Shown here: in pieces, positions 9,603 to 20,266 of the stretch
Position numbering within the stretch: the first letter of the stretch is position 1
Layout: the number at the start of each line of letters is the position of its first letter
Origin: Allodiplogaster sudhausi
Lineage: Eukaryota > Nematoda > Chromadorea > Rhabditida > Diplogasteridae
Direction: 5' to 3'
Length of the DNA stretch: 64,000 nucleotides
Assembly (NCBI GenBank): GCA_945643635.1
Contig: CALZFC010000225.1
Span: forward strand, 1-64,000
Made by a program: the position numbers and the translations under genes
Notes under the pieces: model-generated
What the model was told of the DNA's origin: nothing
The model's database searches: none
What the model saw: only the letters and a program-made list of their open reading frames with translations

Positions 9603-9765
9603 TCAACTTTTCTTTTTTCACGGTTCAATAAAGACAAATTAATTTTGCAATGCAGATATTGTTCGTTGAATTTATTTTTGAACTTTACAACTCTGTTCTT
9701 CGCGTTTTTGCACGACCTCTTTTTGAACAACGTTCTTTCGCATCTTTTAATGAAGCGCATCCGTA

Positions 9766-9838
9766 GCCCGGTTAGCTCAGTCGGTAGAGCACCAGACTCT
9801 TAATCTGGCTGTCGCGGGTTCGAGCCCCGCATCGGGCT
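9766..9838 (+). tRNA. tRNA-Lys(CUU)
   Basis: Copy 42; +238. Confidence 0.95.
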
Positions 9839-10003
9839 TCAACGTTTTCTTTTTTCACGGTTCAATAAAGACAAATCTATTTTGCAATGCAGATATTGTT
9901 CGTTGAATTTATTTTTGAACTTTACAACTCTGTTCTTCGCGTTTTTGAACGACCTCTTTTTTGAACAACGTTCTTTCGCATCTTTTAATGAAGCGCATCC
10001 GTA

Positions 10004-10076
10004 GCCCGGTTAGCTCAGTCGGTAGAGCACCAGACTCTTAATCTGGCTGTCGCGGGTTCGAGCCCCGCATCGGGCT
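10004..10076 (+). tRNA. tRNA-Lys(CUU)
   Basis: Copy 43; +237. Confidence 0.95.
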
Positions 10077-10240
10077 TCAACTTTTTCTTTTTTCACGGTT
10101 CAATAAAGACAAATTAATTTTGCAATGCAGATATTGTTCGTTGAATTTATTTTTGAACTTTACAACTCTGTTCTTCGCGTTTTTGCACGACCTCTTTTTG
10201 AACAACGTTCTTTCGCATCTTTTAATGAAGCGCATCCGTA

Positions 10241-10313
10241 GCCCGGTTAGCTCAGTCGGTAGAGCACCAGACTCTTAATCTGGCTGTCGCGGGTTCGAGC
10301 CCCGCATCGGGCT
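10241..10313 (+). tRNA. tRNA-Lys(CUU)
   Basis: Copy 44; +238. Confidence 0.95.
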
Positions 10314-10478
10314 TCAACGTTTTCTTTTTTCACGGTTCAATAAAGACAAATCTATTTTGCAATGCAGATATTGTTCGTTGAATTTATTTTTGAACTTTAC
10401 AACTCTGTTCTTCGCGTTTTTGAACGACCTCTTTTTTGAACAACGTTCTTTCGCATCTTTTAATGAAGCGCATCCGTA

Positions 10479-10551
10479 GCCCGGTTAGCTCAGTCGGTAG
10501 AGCACCAGACTCTTAATCTGGCTGTCGCGGGTTCGAGCCCCGCATCGGGCT
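10479..10551 (+). tRNA. tRNA-Lys(CUU)
   Basis: Copy 45; +238, hybrid TTTTAGCACG spacer. Confidence 0.95.
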
Positions 10552-10716
10552 TCAACGTTTTCTTTTTTCACGGTTCAATAAAGACAAATTAATTTTGCAA
10601 TGCAGATATTGTTCGTTGAATTTATTTTTGAACTTTACAACTCTGTTCTTCGCGTTTTAGCACGACCTCTTTTTTGAACAACGTTCTTTCGCATCTTTTA
10701 ATGAAGCGCATCCGTA

Positions 10717-10789
10717 GCCCGGTTAGCTCAGTCGGTAGAGCACCAGACTCTTAATCTGGCTGTCGCGGGTTCGAGCCCCGCATCGGGCT
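10717..10789 (+). tRNA. tRNA-Lys(CUU)
   Basis: Copy 46; +235. Confidence 0.95.
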
Positions 10790-10951
10790 TCAACTTTTCT
10801 TTTTTCACGGTTCAATAAAGACAAATTATTTTGCAATGCAGATATTGTTCGTTGAATTTATTTTTGAACTTTACAACTCTGTTCTTCGCGTTTTTGCACG
10901 ACCTCTTTTTGAACAACGTTCTTTCGCATCTTTTAATGAAGCGCATCCGTA

Positions 10952-11024
10952 GCCCGGTTAGCTCAGTCGGTAGAGCACCAGACTCTTAATCTGGCTGTCG
11001 CGGGTTCGAGCCCCGCATCGGGCT
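10952..11024 (+). tRNA. tRNA-Lys(CUU)
   Basis: Copy 47; +238. Confidence 0.95.
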
Positions 11025-11189
11025 TCAACGTTTTCTTTTTTCACGGTTCAATAAAGACAAATCTATTTTGCAATGCAGATATTGTTCGTTGAATTTATTT
11101 TTGAACTTTACAACTCTGTTCTTCGCGTTTTTGAACGACCTCTTTTTTGAACAACGTTCTTTCGCATCTTTTAATGAAGCGCATCCGTA

Positions 11190-11262
11190 GCCCGGTTAGC
11201 TCAGTCGGTAGAGCACCAGACTCTTAATCTGGCTGTCGCGGGTTCGAGCCCCGCATCGGGCT
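11190..11262 (+). tRNA. tRNA-Lys(CUU)
   Basis: Copy 48; +237. Confidence 0.95.
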
Positions 11263-11426
11263 TCAACGTTTTCTTTTTTCACGGTTCAATAAAGACAAAT
11301 CTATTTTGCAATGCAGATATTGTTCGTTGAATTTATTTTTGAACTTTACAACTCTGTTCTTCGCGTTTTTGAACGACCTCTTTTTGAACAACGTTCTTTC
11401 GCATCTTTTAATGAAGCGCATCCGTA

Positions 11427-11499
11427 GCCCGGTTAGCTCAGTCGGTAGAGCACCAGACTCTTAATCTGGCTGTCGCGGGTTCGAGCCCCGCATCGGGCT
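11427..11499 (+). tRNA. tRNA-Lys(CUU)
   Basis: Copy 49; +238, AGAAC-type spacer. Confidence 0.95.
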
Positions 11500-11664
11500 T
11501 CAACGTTTTCTTTTTTCACGGTTCAATAAAGACAAATTAATTTTGCAATGCAGATATTGTTCGTTGAATTTATTTTTGAACTTTACAACTCTGTTCTTCG
11601 CGTTTTAGAACGACCTCTTTTTTGAACAACGTTCTTTCGCATCTTTTAATGAAGCGCATCCGTA

Positions 11665-11737
11665 GCCCGGTTAGCTCAGTCGGTAGAGCACCAGACTCTT
11701 AATCTGGCTGTCGCGGGTTCGAGCCCCGCATCGGGCT
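11665..11737 (+). tRNA. tRNA-Lys(CUU)
   Basis: Copy 50; +235. Confidence 0.95.
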
Positions 11738-11899
11738 TCAACTTTTCTTTTTTCACGGTTCAATAAAGACAAATTATTTTGCAATGCAGATATTGTTCGT
11801 TGAATTTATTTTTGAACTTTACAACTCTGTTCTTCGCGTTTTTGCACGACCTCTTTTTGAACAACGTTCTTTCGCATCTTTTAATGAAGCGCATCCGTA

Positions 11900-11972
11900 G
11901 CCCGGTTAGCTCAGTCGGTAGAGCACCAGACTCTTAATCTGGCTGTCGCGGGTTCGAGCCCCGCATCGGGCT
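11900..11972 (+). tRNA. tRNA-Lys(CUU)
   Basis: Copy 51; +238, AGAAC-type spacer. Confidence 0.95.
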
Positions 11973-12137
11973 TCAACGTTTTCTTTTTTCACGGTTCAAT
12001 AAAGACAAATCTATTTTGCAATGCAGATATTGTTCGTTGAATTTATTTTTGAACTTTACAACTCTGTTCTTCGCGTTTTAGAACGACCTCTTTTTTGAAC
12101 AACGTTCTTTCGCATCTTTTAATGAAGCGCATCCGTA

Positions 12138-12210
12138 GCCCGGTTAGCTCAGTCGGTAGAGCACCAGACTCTTAATCTGGCTGTCGCGGGTTCGAGCCCC
12201 GCATCGGGCT
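12138..12210 (+). tRNA. tRNA-Lys(CUU)
   Basis: Copy 52; +237. Confidence 0.95.
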
Positions 12211-12374
12211 TCAACTTTTTCTTTTTTCACGGTTCAATAAAGACAAATTAATTTTGCAATGCAGATATTGTTCGTTGAATTTATTTTTGAACTTTACAAC
12301 TCTGTTCTTCGCGTTTTTGCACGACCTCTTTTTGAACAACGTTCTTTCGCATCTTTTAATGAAGCGCATCCGTA

Positions 12375-12447
12375 GCCCGGTTAGCTCAGTCGGTAGAGCA
12401 CCAGACTCTTAATCTGGCTGTCGCGGGTTCGAGCCCCGCATCGGGCT
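12375..12447 (+). tRNA. tRNA-Lys(CUU)
   Basis: Copy 53; +237. Confidence 0.95.
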
Positions 12448-12611
12448 TCAACTTTTTCTTTTTTCACGGTTCAATAAAGACAAATTAATTTTGCAATGCA
12501 GATATTGTTCGTTGAATTTATTTTTGAACTTTACAACTCTGTTCTTCGCGTTTTTGCACGACCTCTTTTTGAACAACGTTCTTTCGCATCTTTTAATGAA
12601 GCGCATCCGTA

Positions 12612-12684
12612 GCCCGGTTAGCTCAGTCGGTAGAGCACCAGACTCTTAATCTGGCTGTCGCGGGTTCGAGCCCCGCATCGGGCT
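12612..12684 (+). tRNA. tRNA-Lys(CUU)
   Basis: Copy 54; +236, AGAAC-type spacer. Confidence 0.95.
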
Positions 12685-12847
12685 TCAACGTTTTCTTTTT
12701 TCACGGTTCAATAAAGACAAATTATTTTGCAATGCAGATATTGTTCGTTGAATTTATTTTTGAACTTTACAACTCTGTTCTTCGCGTTTTAGAACGACCT
12801 CTTTTTGAACAACGTTCTTTCGCATCTTTTAATGAAGCGCATCCGTA

Positions 12848-12920
12848 GCCCGGTTAGCTCAGTCGGTAGAGCACCAGACTCTTAATCTGGCTGTCGCGGG
12901 TTCGAGCCCCGCATCGGGCT
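12848..12920 (+). tRNA. tRNA-Lys(CUU)
   Basis: Copy 55; +237. Confidence 0.95.
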
Positions 12921-13084
12921 TCAACTTTTTCTTTTTTCACGGTTCAATAAAGACAAATTAATTTTGCAATGCAGATATTGTTCGTTGAATTTATTTTTGA
13001 ACTTTACAACTCTGTTCTTCGCGTTTTTGCACGACCTCTTTTTGAACAACGTTCTTTCGCATCTTTTAATGAAGCGCATCCGTA

Positions 13085-13157
13085 GCCCGGTTAGCTCAGT
13101 CGGTAGAGCACCAGACTCTTAATCTGGCTGTCGCGGGTTCGAGCCCCGCATCGGGCT
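13085..13157 (+). tRNA. tRNA-Lys(CUU)
   Basis: Copy 56; +237, hybrid TTTTAGCACG spacer. Confidence 0.95.
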
Positions 13158-13321
13158 TCAACGTTTTCTTTTTTCACGGTTCAATAAAGACAAATCTATT
13201 TTGCAATGCAGATATTGTTCGTTGAATTTATTTTTGAACTTTACAACTCTGTTCTTCGCGTTTTAGCACGACCTCTTTTTGAACAACGTTCTTTCGCATC
13301 TTTTAATGAAGCGCATCCGTA

Positions 13322-13394
13322 GCCCGGTTAGCTCAGTCGGTAGAGCACCAGACTCTTAATCTGGCTGTCGCGGGTTCGAGCCCCGCATCGGGCT
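13322..13394 (+). tRNA. tRNA-Lys(CUU)
   Basis: Copy 57; +238. Confidence 0.95.
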
Positions 13395-13559
13395 TCAACT
13401 TTTTCTTTTTTCACGGTTCAATAAAGACAAATTAATTTTGCAATGCAGATATTGTTCGTTGAATTTATTTTTGAACTTTACAACTCTGTTCTTCGCGTTT
13501 TTGCACGACCTCTTTTTTGAACAACGTTCTTTCGCATCTTTTAATGAAGCGCATCCGTA

Positions 13560-13632
13560 GCCCGGTTAGCTCAGTCGGTAGAGCACCAGACTCTTAATCT
13601 GGCTGTCGCGGGTTCGAGCCCCGCATCGGGCT
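13560..13632 (+). tRNA. tRNA-Lys(CUU)
   Basis: Copy 58; +238. Confidence 0.95.
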
Positions 13633-13797
13633 TCAACGTTTTCTTTTTTCACGGTTCAATAAAGACAAATCTATTTTGCAATGCAGATATTGTTCGTTGA
13701 ATTTATTTTTGAACTTTACAACTCTGTTCTTCGCGTTTTTGAACGACCTCTTTTTTGAACAACGTTCTTTCGCATCTTTTAATGAAGCGCATCCGTA

Positions 13798-13870
13798 GCC
13801 CGGTTAGCTCAGTCGGTAGAGCACCAGACTCTTAATCTGGCTGTCGCGGGTTCGAGCCCCGCATCGGGCT
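13798..13870 (+). tRNA. tRNA-Lys(CUU)
   Basis: Copy 59; +236, AGAAC joined to TTAATTTT (recombinant spacer). Confidence 0.95.
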
Positions 13871-14033
13871 TCAACTTTTCTTTTTTCACGGTTCAATAAA
13901 GACAAATTAATTTTGCAATGCAGATATTGTTCGTTGAATTTATTTTTGAACTTTACAACTCTGTTCTTCGCGTTTTAGAACGACCTCTTTTTGAACAACG
14001 TTCTTTCGCATCTTTTAATGAAGCGCATCCGTA

Positions 14034-14106
14034 GCCCGGTTAGCTCAGTCGGTAGAGCACCAGACTCTTAATCTGGCTGTCGCGGGTTCGAGCCCCGCAT
14101 CGGGCT
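14034..14106 (+). tRNA. tRNA-Lys(CUU)
   Basis: Copy 60; +236, antisense 74-codon frame open. Confidence 0.95.
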
Positions 14107-14269
14107 TCAACTTTTCTTTTTTCACGGTTCAATAAAGACAAATTAATTTTGCAATGCAGATATTGTTCGTTGAATTTATTTTTGAACTTTACAACTCTGT
14201 TCTTCGCGTTTTTGCACGACCTCTTTTTGAACAACGTTCTTTCGCATCTTTTAATGAAGCGCATCCGTA

Positions 14270-14342
14270 GCCCGGTTAGCTCAGTCGGTAGAGCACCAGA
14301 CTCTTAATCTGGCTGTCGCGGGTTCGAGCCCCGCATCGGGCT
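14270..14342 (+). tRNA. tRNA-Lys(CUU)
   Basis: Copy 61; +238, AGAAC-type spacer. Confidence 0.95.
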
Positions 14343-14507
14343 TCAACGTTTTCTTTTTTCACGGTTCAATAAAGACAAATCTATTTTGCAATGCAGATAT
14401 TGTTCGTTGAATTTATTTTTGAACTTTACAACTCTGTTCTTCGCGTTTTAGAACGACCTCTTTTTTGAACAACGTTCTTTCGCATCTTTTAATGAAGCGC
14501 ATCCGTA

Positions 14508-14580
14508 GCCCGGTTAGCTCAGTCGGTAGAGCACCAGACTCTTAATCTGGCTGTCGCGGGTTCGAGCCCCGCATCGGGCT
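14508..14580 (+). tRNA. tRNA-Lys(CUU)
   Basis: Copy 62; +237. Confidence 0.95.
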
Positions 14581-14744
14581 TCAACTTTTTCTTTTTTCAC
14601 GGTTCAATAAAGACAAATTAATTTTGCAATGCAGATATTGTTCGTTGAATTTATTTTTGAACTTTACAACTCTGTTCTTCGCGTTTTTGCACGACCTCTT
14701 TTTGAACAACGTTCTTTCGCATCTTTTAATGAAGCGCATCCGTA

Positions 14745-14817
14745 GCCCGGTTAGCTCAGTCGGTAGAGCACCAGACTCTTAATCTGGCTGTCGCGGGTTC
14801 GAGCCCCGCATCGGGCT
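14745..14817 (+). tRNA. tRNA-Lys(CUU)
   Basis: Copy 63; +238, AGAAC-type spacer. Confidence 0.95.
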
Positions 14818-14982
14818 TCAACGTTTTCTTTTTTCACGGTTCAATAAAGACAAATCTATTTTGCAATGCAGATATTGTTCGTTGAATTTATTTTTGAACT
14901 TTACAACTCTGTTCTTCGCGTTTTAGAACGACCTCTTTTTTGAACAACGTTCTTTCGCATCTTTTAATGAAGCGCATCCGTA

Positions 14983-15055
14983 GCCCGGTTAGCTCAGTCG
15001 GTAGAGCACCAGACTCTTAATCTGGCTGTCGCGGGTTCGAGCCCCGCATCGGGCT
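14983..15055 (+). tRNA. tRNA-Lys(CUU)
   Basis: Copy 64; +238. Confidence 0.95.
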
Positions 15056-15220
15056 TCAACTTTTTCTTTTTTCACGGTTCAATAAAGACAAATTAATTTT
15101 GCAATGCAGATATTGTTCGTTGAATTTATTTTTGAACTTTACAACTCTGTTCTTCGCGTTTTTGCACGACCTCTTTTTTGAACAACGTTCTTTCGCATCT
15201 TTTAATGAAGCGCATCCGTA

Positions 15221-15293
15221 GCCCGGTTAGCTCAGTCGGTAGAGCACCAGACTCTTAATCTGGCTGTCGCGGGTTCGAGCCCCGCATCGGGCT
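15221..15293 (+). tRNA. tRNA-Lys(CUU)
   Basis: Copy 65; +236, antisense 74-codon frame open. Confidence 0.95.
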
Positions 15294-15456
15294 TCAACTT
15301 TTCTTTTTTCACGGTTCAATAAAGACAAATTAATTTTGCAATGCAGATATTGTTCGTTGAATTTATTTTTGAACTTTACAACTCTGTTCTTCGCGTTTTT
15401 GCACGACCTCTTTTTGAACAACGTTCTTTCGCATCTTTTAATGAAGCGCATCCGTA

Positions 15457-15529
15457 GCCCGGTTAGCTCAGTCGGTAGAGCACCAGACTCTTAATCTGGC
15501 TGTCGCGGGTTCGAGCCCCGCATCGGGCT
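15457..15529 (+). tRNA. tRNA-Lys(CUU)
   Basis: Copy 66; +238. Confidence 0.95.
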
Positions 15530-15694
15530 TCAACGTTTTCTTTTTTCACGGTTCAATAAAGACAAATCTATTTTGCAATGCAGATATTGTTCGTTGAATT
15601 TATTTTTGAACTTTACAACTCTGTTCTTCGCGTTTTTGAACGACCTCTTTTTTGAACAACGTTCTTTCGCATCTTTTAATGAAGCGCATCCGTA

Positions 15695-15767
15695 GCCCGG
15701 TTAGCTCAGTCGGTAGAGCACCAGACTCTTAATCTGGCTGTCGCGGGTTCGAGCCCCGCATCGGGCT
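15695..15767 (+). tRNA. tRNA-Lys(CUU)
   Basis: Copy 67; +237. Confidence 0.95.
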
Positions 15768-15931
15768 TCAACTTTTTCTTTTTTCACGGTTCAATAAAGA
15801 CAAATTATTTTGCAATGCAGATATTGTTCGTTGAATTTATTTTTGAACTTTACAACTCTGTTCTTCGCGTTTTTGCACGACCTCTTTTTTGAACAACGTT
15901 CTTTCGCATCTTTTAATGAAGCGCATCCGTA

Positions 15932-16004
15932 GCCCGGTTAGCTCAGTCGGTAGAGCACCAGACTCTTAATCTGGCTGTCGCGGGTTCGAGCCCCGCATCG
16001 GGCT
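15932..16004 (+). tRNA. tRNA-Lys(CUU)
   Basis: Copy 68; +238, AGAAC-type spacer. Confidence 0.95.
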
Positions 16005-16169
16005 TCAACGTTTTCTTTTTTCACGGTTCAATAAAGACAAATCTATTTTGCAATGCAGATATTGTTCGTTGAATTTATTTTTGAACTTTACAACTCTGTT
16101 CTTCGCGTTTTAGAACGACCTCTTTTTTGAACAACGTTCTTTCGCATCTTTTAATGAAGCGCATCCGTA

Positions 16170-16242
16170 GCCCGGTTAGCTCAGTCGGTAGAGCACCAGA
16201 CTCTTAATCTGGCTGTCGCGGGTTCGAGCCCCGCATCGGGCT
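16170..16242 (+). tRNA. tRNA-Lys(CUU)
   Basis: Copy 69; +237. Confidence 0.95.
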
Positions 16243-16406
16243 TCAACTTTTTCTTTTTTCACGGTTCAATAAAGACAAATTAATTTTGCAATGCAGATAT
16301 TGTTCGTTGAATTTATTTTTGAACTTTACAACTCTGTTCTTCGCGTTTTTGCACGACCTCTTTTTGAACAACGTTCTTTCGCATCTTTTAATGAAGCGCA
16401 TCCGTA

Positions 16407-16479
16407 GCCCGGTTAGCTCAGTCGGTAGAGCACCAGACTCTTAATCTGGCTGTCGCGGGTTCGAGCCCCGCATCGGGCT
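16407..16479 (+). tRNA. tRNA-Lys(CUU)
   Basis: Copy 70; +237. Confidence 0.95.
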
Positions 16480-16643
16480 TCAACGTTTTCTTTTTTCACG
16501 GTTCAATAAAGACAAATTATTTTGCAATGCAGATATTGTTCGTTGAATTTATTTTTGAACTTTACAACTCTGTTCTTCGCGTTTTTGCACGACCTCTTTT
16601 TTGAACAACGTTCTTTCGCATCTTTTAATGAAGCGCATCCGTA

Positions 16644-16716
16644 GCCCGGTTAGCTCAGTCGGTAGAGCACCAGACTCTTAATCTGGCTGTCGCGGGTTCG
16701 AGCCCCGCATCGGGCT
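16644..16716 (+). tRNA. tRNA-Lys(CUU)
   Basis: Copy 71; +237. Confidence 0.95.
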
Positions 16717-16880
16717 TCAACTTTTTCTTTTTTCACGGTTCAATAAAGACAAATTATTTTGCAATGCAGATATTGTTCGTTGAATTTATTTTTGAACTTT
16801 ACAACTCTGTTCTTCGCGTTTTTGCACGACCTCTTTTTTGAACAACGTTCTTTCGCATCTTTTAATGAAGCGCATCCGTA

Positions 16881-16953
16881 GCCCGGTTAGCTCAGTCGGT
16901 AGAGCACCAGACTCTTAATCTGGCTGTCGCGGGTTCGAGCCCCGCATCGGGCT
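16881..16953 (+). tRNA. tRNA-Lys(CUU)
   Basis: Copy 72; +237. Confidence 0.95.
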
Positions 16954-17117
16954 TCAACTTTTTCTTTTTTCACGGTTCAATAAAGACAAATTATTTTGCA
17001 ATGCAGATATTGTTCGTTGAATTTATTTTTGAACTTTACAACTCTGTTCTTCGCGTTTTTGCACGACCTCTTTTTTGAACAACGTTCTTTCGCATCTTTT
17101 AATGAAGCGCATCCGTA

Positions 17118-17190
17118 GCCCGGTTAGCTCAGTCGGTAGAGCACCAGACTCTTAATCTGGCTGTCGCGGGTTCGAGCCCCGCATCGGGCT
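17118..17190 (+). tRNA. tRNA-Lys(CUU)
   Basis: Copy 73; +236. Confidence 0.95.
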
Positions 17191-17353
17191 TCAACTTTTT
17201 CTTTTTTCACGGTTCAATAAAGACAAATTATTTTGCAATGCAGATATTGTTCGTTGAATTTATTTTTGAACTTTACAACTCTGTTCTTCGCGTTTTTGCA
17301 CGACCTCTTTTTGAACAACGTTCTTTCGCATCTTTTAATGAAGCGCATCCGTA

Positions 17354-17426
17354 GCCCGGTTAGCTCAGTCGGTAGAGCACCAGACTCTTAATCTGGCTGT
17401 CGCGGGTTCGAGCCCCGCATCGGGCT
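17354..17426 (+). tRNA. tRNA-Lys(CUU)
   Basis: Copy 74; +238, AGAAC joined to TTAATTTT. Confidence 0.95.
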
Positions 17427-17591
17427 TCAACTTTTTCTTTTTTCACGGTTCAATAAAGACAAATTAATTTTGCAATGCAGATATTGTTCGTTGAATTTAT
17501 TTTTGAACTTTACAACTCTGTTCTTCGCGTTTTAGAACGACCTCTTTTTTGAACAACGTTCTTTCGCATCTTTTAATGAAGCGCATCCGTA

Positions 17592-17664
17592 GCCCGGTTA
17601 GCTCAGTCGGTAGAGCACCAGACTCTTAATCTGGCTGTCGCGGGTTCGAGCCCCGCATCGGGCT
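17592..17664 (+). tRNA. tRNA-Lys(CUU)
   Basis: Copy 75; +237. Confidence 0.95.
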
Positions 17665-17828
17665 TCAACTTTTTCTTTTTTCACGGTTCAATAAAGACAA
17701 ATTAATTTTGCAATGCAGATATTGTTCGTTGAATTTATTTTTGAACTTTACAACTCTGTTCTTCGCGTTTTTGCACGACCTCTTTTTGAACAACGTTCTT
17801 TCGCATCTTTTAATGAAGCGCATCCGTA

Positions 17829-17901
17829 GCCCGGTTAGCTCAGTCGGTAGAGCACCAGACTCTTAATCTGGCTGTCGCGGGTTCGAGCCCCGCATCGGGC
17901 T
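17829..17901 (+). tRNA. tRNA-Lys(CUU)
   Basis: Copy 76; +238, AGAAC-type spacer. Confidence 0.95.
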
Positions 17902-18066
17902 TCAACGTTTTCTTTTTTCACGGTTCAATAAAGACAAATCTATTTTGCAATGCAGATATTGTTCGTTGAATTTATTTTTGAACTTTACAACTCTGTTCTT
18001 CGCGTTTTAGAACGACCTCTTTTTTGAACAACGTTCTTTCGCATCTTTTAATGAAGCGCATCCGTA

Positions 18067-18139
18067 GCCCGGTTAGCTCAGTCGGTAGAGCACCAGACTC
18101 TTAATCTGGCTGTCGCGGGTTCGAGCCCCGCATCGGGCT
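18067..18139 (+). tRNA. tRNA-Lys(CUU)
   Basis: Copy 77; +236, rare TTAATTT spacer. Confidence 0.95.
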
Positions 18140-18302
18140 TCAACTTTTTCTTTTTTCACGGTTCAATAAAGACAAATTAATTTGCAATGCAGATATTGTT
18201 CGTTGAATTTATTTTTGAACTTTACAACTCTGTTCTTCGCGTTTTTGCACGACCTCTTTTTGAACAACGTTCTTTCGCATCTTTTAATGAAGCGCATCCG
18301 TA

Positions 18303-18375
18303 GCCCGGTTAGCTCAGTCGGTAGAGCACCAGACTCTTAATCTGGCTGTCGCGGGTTCGAGCCCCGCATCGGGCT
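18303..18375 (+). tRNA. tRNA-Lys(CUU)
   Basis: Copy 78; +237. Confidence 0.95.
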
Positions 18376-18539
18376 TCAACGTTTTCTTTTTTCACGGTTC
18401 AATAAAGACAAATTATTTTGCAATGCAGATATTGTTCGTTGAATTTATTTTTGAACTTTACAACTCTGTTCTTCGCGTTTTTGAACGACCTCTTTTTTGA
18501 ACAACGTTCTTTCGCATCTTTTAATGAAGCGCATCCGTA

Positions 18540-18612
18540 GCCCGGTTAGCTCAGTCGGTAGAGCACCAGACTCTTAATCTGGCTGTCGCGGGTTCGAGCC
18601 CCGCATCGGGCT
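18540..18612 (+). tRNA. tRNA-Lys(CUU)
   Basis: Copy 79; +235. Confidence 0.95.
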
Positions 18613-18774
18613 TCAACTTTTCTTTTTTCACGGTTCAATAAAGACAAATTATTTTGCAATGCAGATATTGTTCGTTGAATTTATTTTTGAACTTTACAAC
18701 TCTGTTCTTCGCGTTTTTGCACGACCTCTTTTTGAACAACGTTCTTTCGCATCTTTTAATGAAGCGCATCCGTA

Positions 18775-18847
18775 GCCCGGTTAGCTCAGTCGGTAGAGCA
18801 CCAGACTCTTAATCTGGCTGTCGCGGGTTCGAGCCCCGCATCGGGCT
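18775..18847 (+). tRNA. tRNA-Lys(CUU)
   Basis: Copy 80; +237. Confidence 0.95.
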
Positions 18848-19011
18848 TCAACTTTTTCTTTTTTCACGGTTCAATAAAGACAAATTATTTTGCAATGCAG
18901 ATATTGTTCGTTGAATTTATTTTTGAACTTTACAACTCTGTTCTTCGCGTTTTTGCACGACCTCTTTTTTGAACAACGTTCTTTCGCATCTTTTAATGAA
19001 GCGCATCCGTA

Positions 19012-19084
19012 GCCCGGTTAGCTCAGTCGGTAGAGCACCAGACTCTTAATCTGGCTGTCGCGGGTTCGAGCCCCGCATCGGGCT
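19012..19084 (+). tRNA. tRNA-Lys(CUU)
   Basis: Copy 81; +236. Confidence 0.95.
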
Positions 19085-19247
19085 TCAACTTTTCTTTTTT
19101 CACGGTTCAATAAAGACAAATTATTTTGCAATGCAGATATTGTTCGTTGAATTTATTTTTGAACTTTACAACTCTGTTCTTCGCGTTTTTGCACGACCTC
19201 TTTTTTGAACAACGTTCTTTCGCATCTTTTAATGAAGCGCATCCGTA

Positions 19248-19320
19248 GCCCGGTTAGCTCAGTCGGTAGAGCACCAGACTCTTAATCTGGCTGTCGCGGG
19301 TTCGAGCCCCGCATCGGGCT
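19248..19320 (+). tRNA. tRNA-Lys(CUU)
   Basis: Copy 82; +237. Confidence 0.95.
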
Positions 19321-19484
19321 TCAACGTTTTCTTTTTTCACGGTTCAATAAAGACAAATTATTTTGCAATGCAGATATTGTTCGTTGAATTTATTTTTGAA
19401 CTTTACAACTCTGTTCTTCGCGTTTTTGCACGACCTCTTTTTTGAACAACGTTCTTTCGCATCTTTTAATGAAGCGCATCCGTA

Positions 19485-19557
19485 GCCCGGTTAGCTCAGT
19501 CGGTAGAGCACCAGACTCTTAATCTGGCTGTCGCGGGTTCGAGCCCCGCATCGGGCT
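19485..19557 (+). tRNA. tRNA-Lys(CUU)
   Basis: Copy 83; +236, antisense 74-codon frame open. Confidence 0.95.
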
Positions 19558-19720
19558 TCAACTTTTCTTTTTTCACGGTTCAATAAAGACAAATTAATTT
19601 TGCAATGCAGATATTGTTCGTTGAATTTATTTTTGAACTTTACAACTCTGTTCTTCGCGTTTTTGCACGACCTCTTTTTGAACAACGTTCTTTCGCATCT
19701 TTTAATGAAGCGCATCCGTA

Positions 19721-19793
19721 GCCCGGTTAGCTCAGTCGGTAGAGCACCAGACTCTTAATCTGGCTGTCGCGGGTTCGAGCCCCGCATCGGGCT
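19721..19793 (+). tRNA. tRNA-Lys(CUU)
   Basis: Copy 84; +237. Confidence 0.95.
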
Positions 19794-19957
19794 TCAACTT
19801 TTTCTTTTTTCACGGTTCAATAAAGACAAATTATTTTGCAATGCAGATATTGTTCGTTGAATTTATTTTTGAACTTTACAACTCTGTTCTTCGCGTTTTT
19901 GCACGACCTCTTTTTTGAACAACGTTCTTTCGCATCTTTTAATGAAGCGCATCCGTA

Positions 19958-20030
19958 GCCCGGTTAGCTCAGTCGGTAGAGCACCAGACTCTTAATCTGG
20001 CTGTCGCGGGTTCGAGCCCCGCATCGGGCT
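19958..20030 (+). tRNA. tRNA-Lys(CUU)
   Basis: Copy 85; +236, last AGAAC-type spacer before a 38-kb gap. Confidence 0.95.
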
Positions 20031-20193
20031 TCAACTTTTCTTTTTTCACGGTTCAATAAAGACAAATTATTTTGCAATGCAGATATTGTTCGTTGAATTT
20101 ATTTTTGAACTTTACAACTCTGTTCTTCGCGTTTTAGAACGACCTCTTTTTTGAACAACGTTCTTTCGCATCTTTTAATGAAGCGCATCCGTA

Positions 20194-20266
20194 GCCCGGT
20201 TAGCTCAGTCGGTAGAGCACCAGACTCTTAATCTGGCTGTCGCGGGTTCGAGCCCCGCATCGGGCT
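20194..20266 (+). tRNA. tRNA-Lys(CUU)
   Basis: Copy 86; +236. Confidence 0.95.

Noticed and set aside
9536..9760. Antisense 74-codon ORF (and 22 similar ones through 62301) as protein-coding genes
   Set aside because: They overlap the tRNA and its spacer, appear only when homopolymer lengths fit, are broken in most of the 271 units, and end in antisense tRNA translation.
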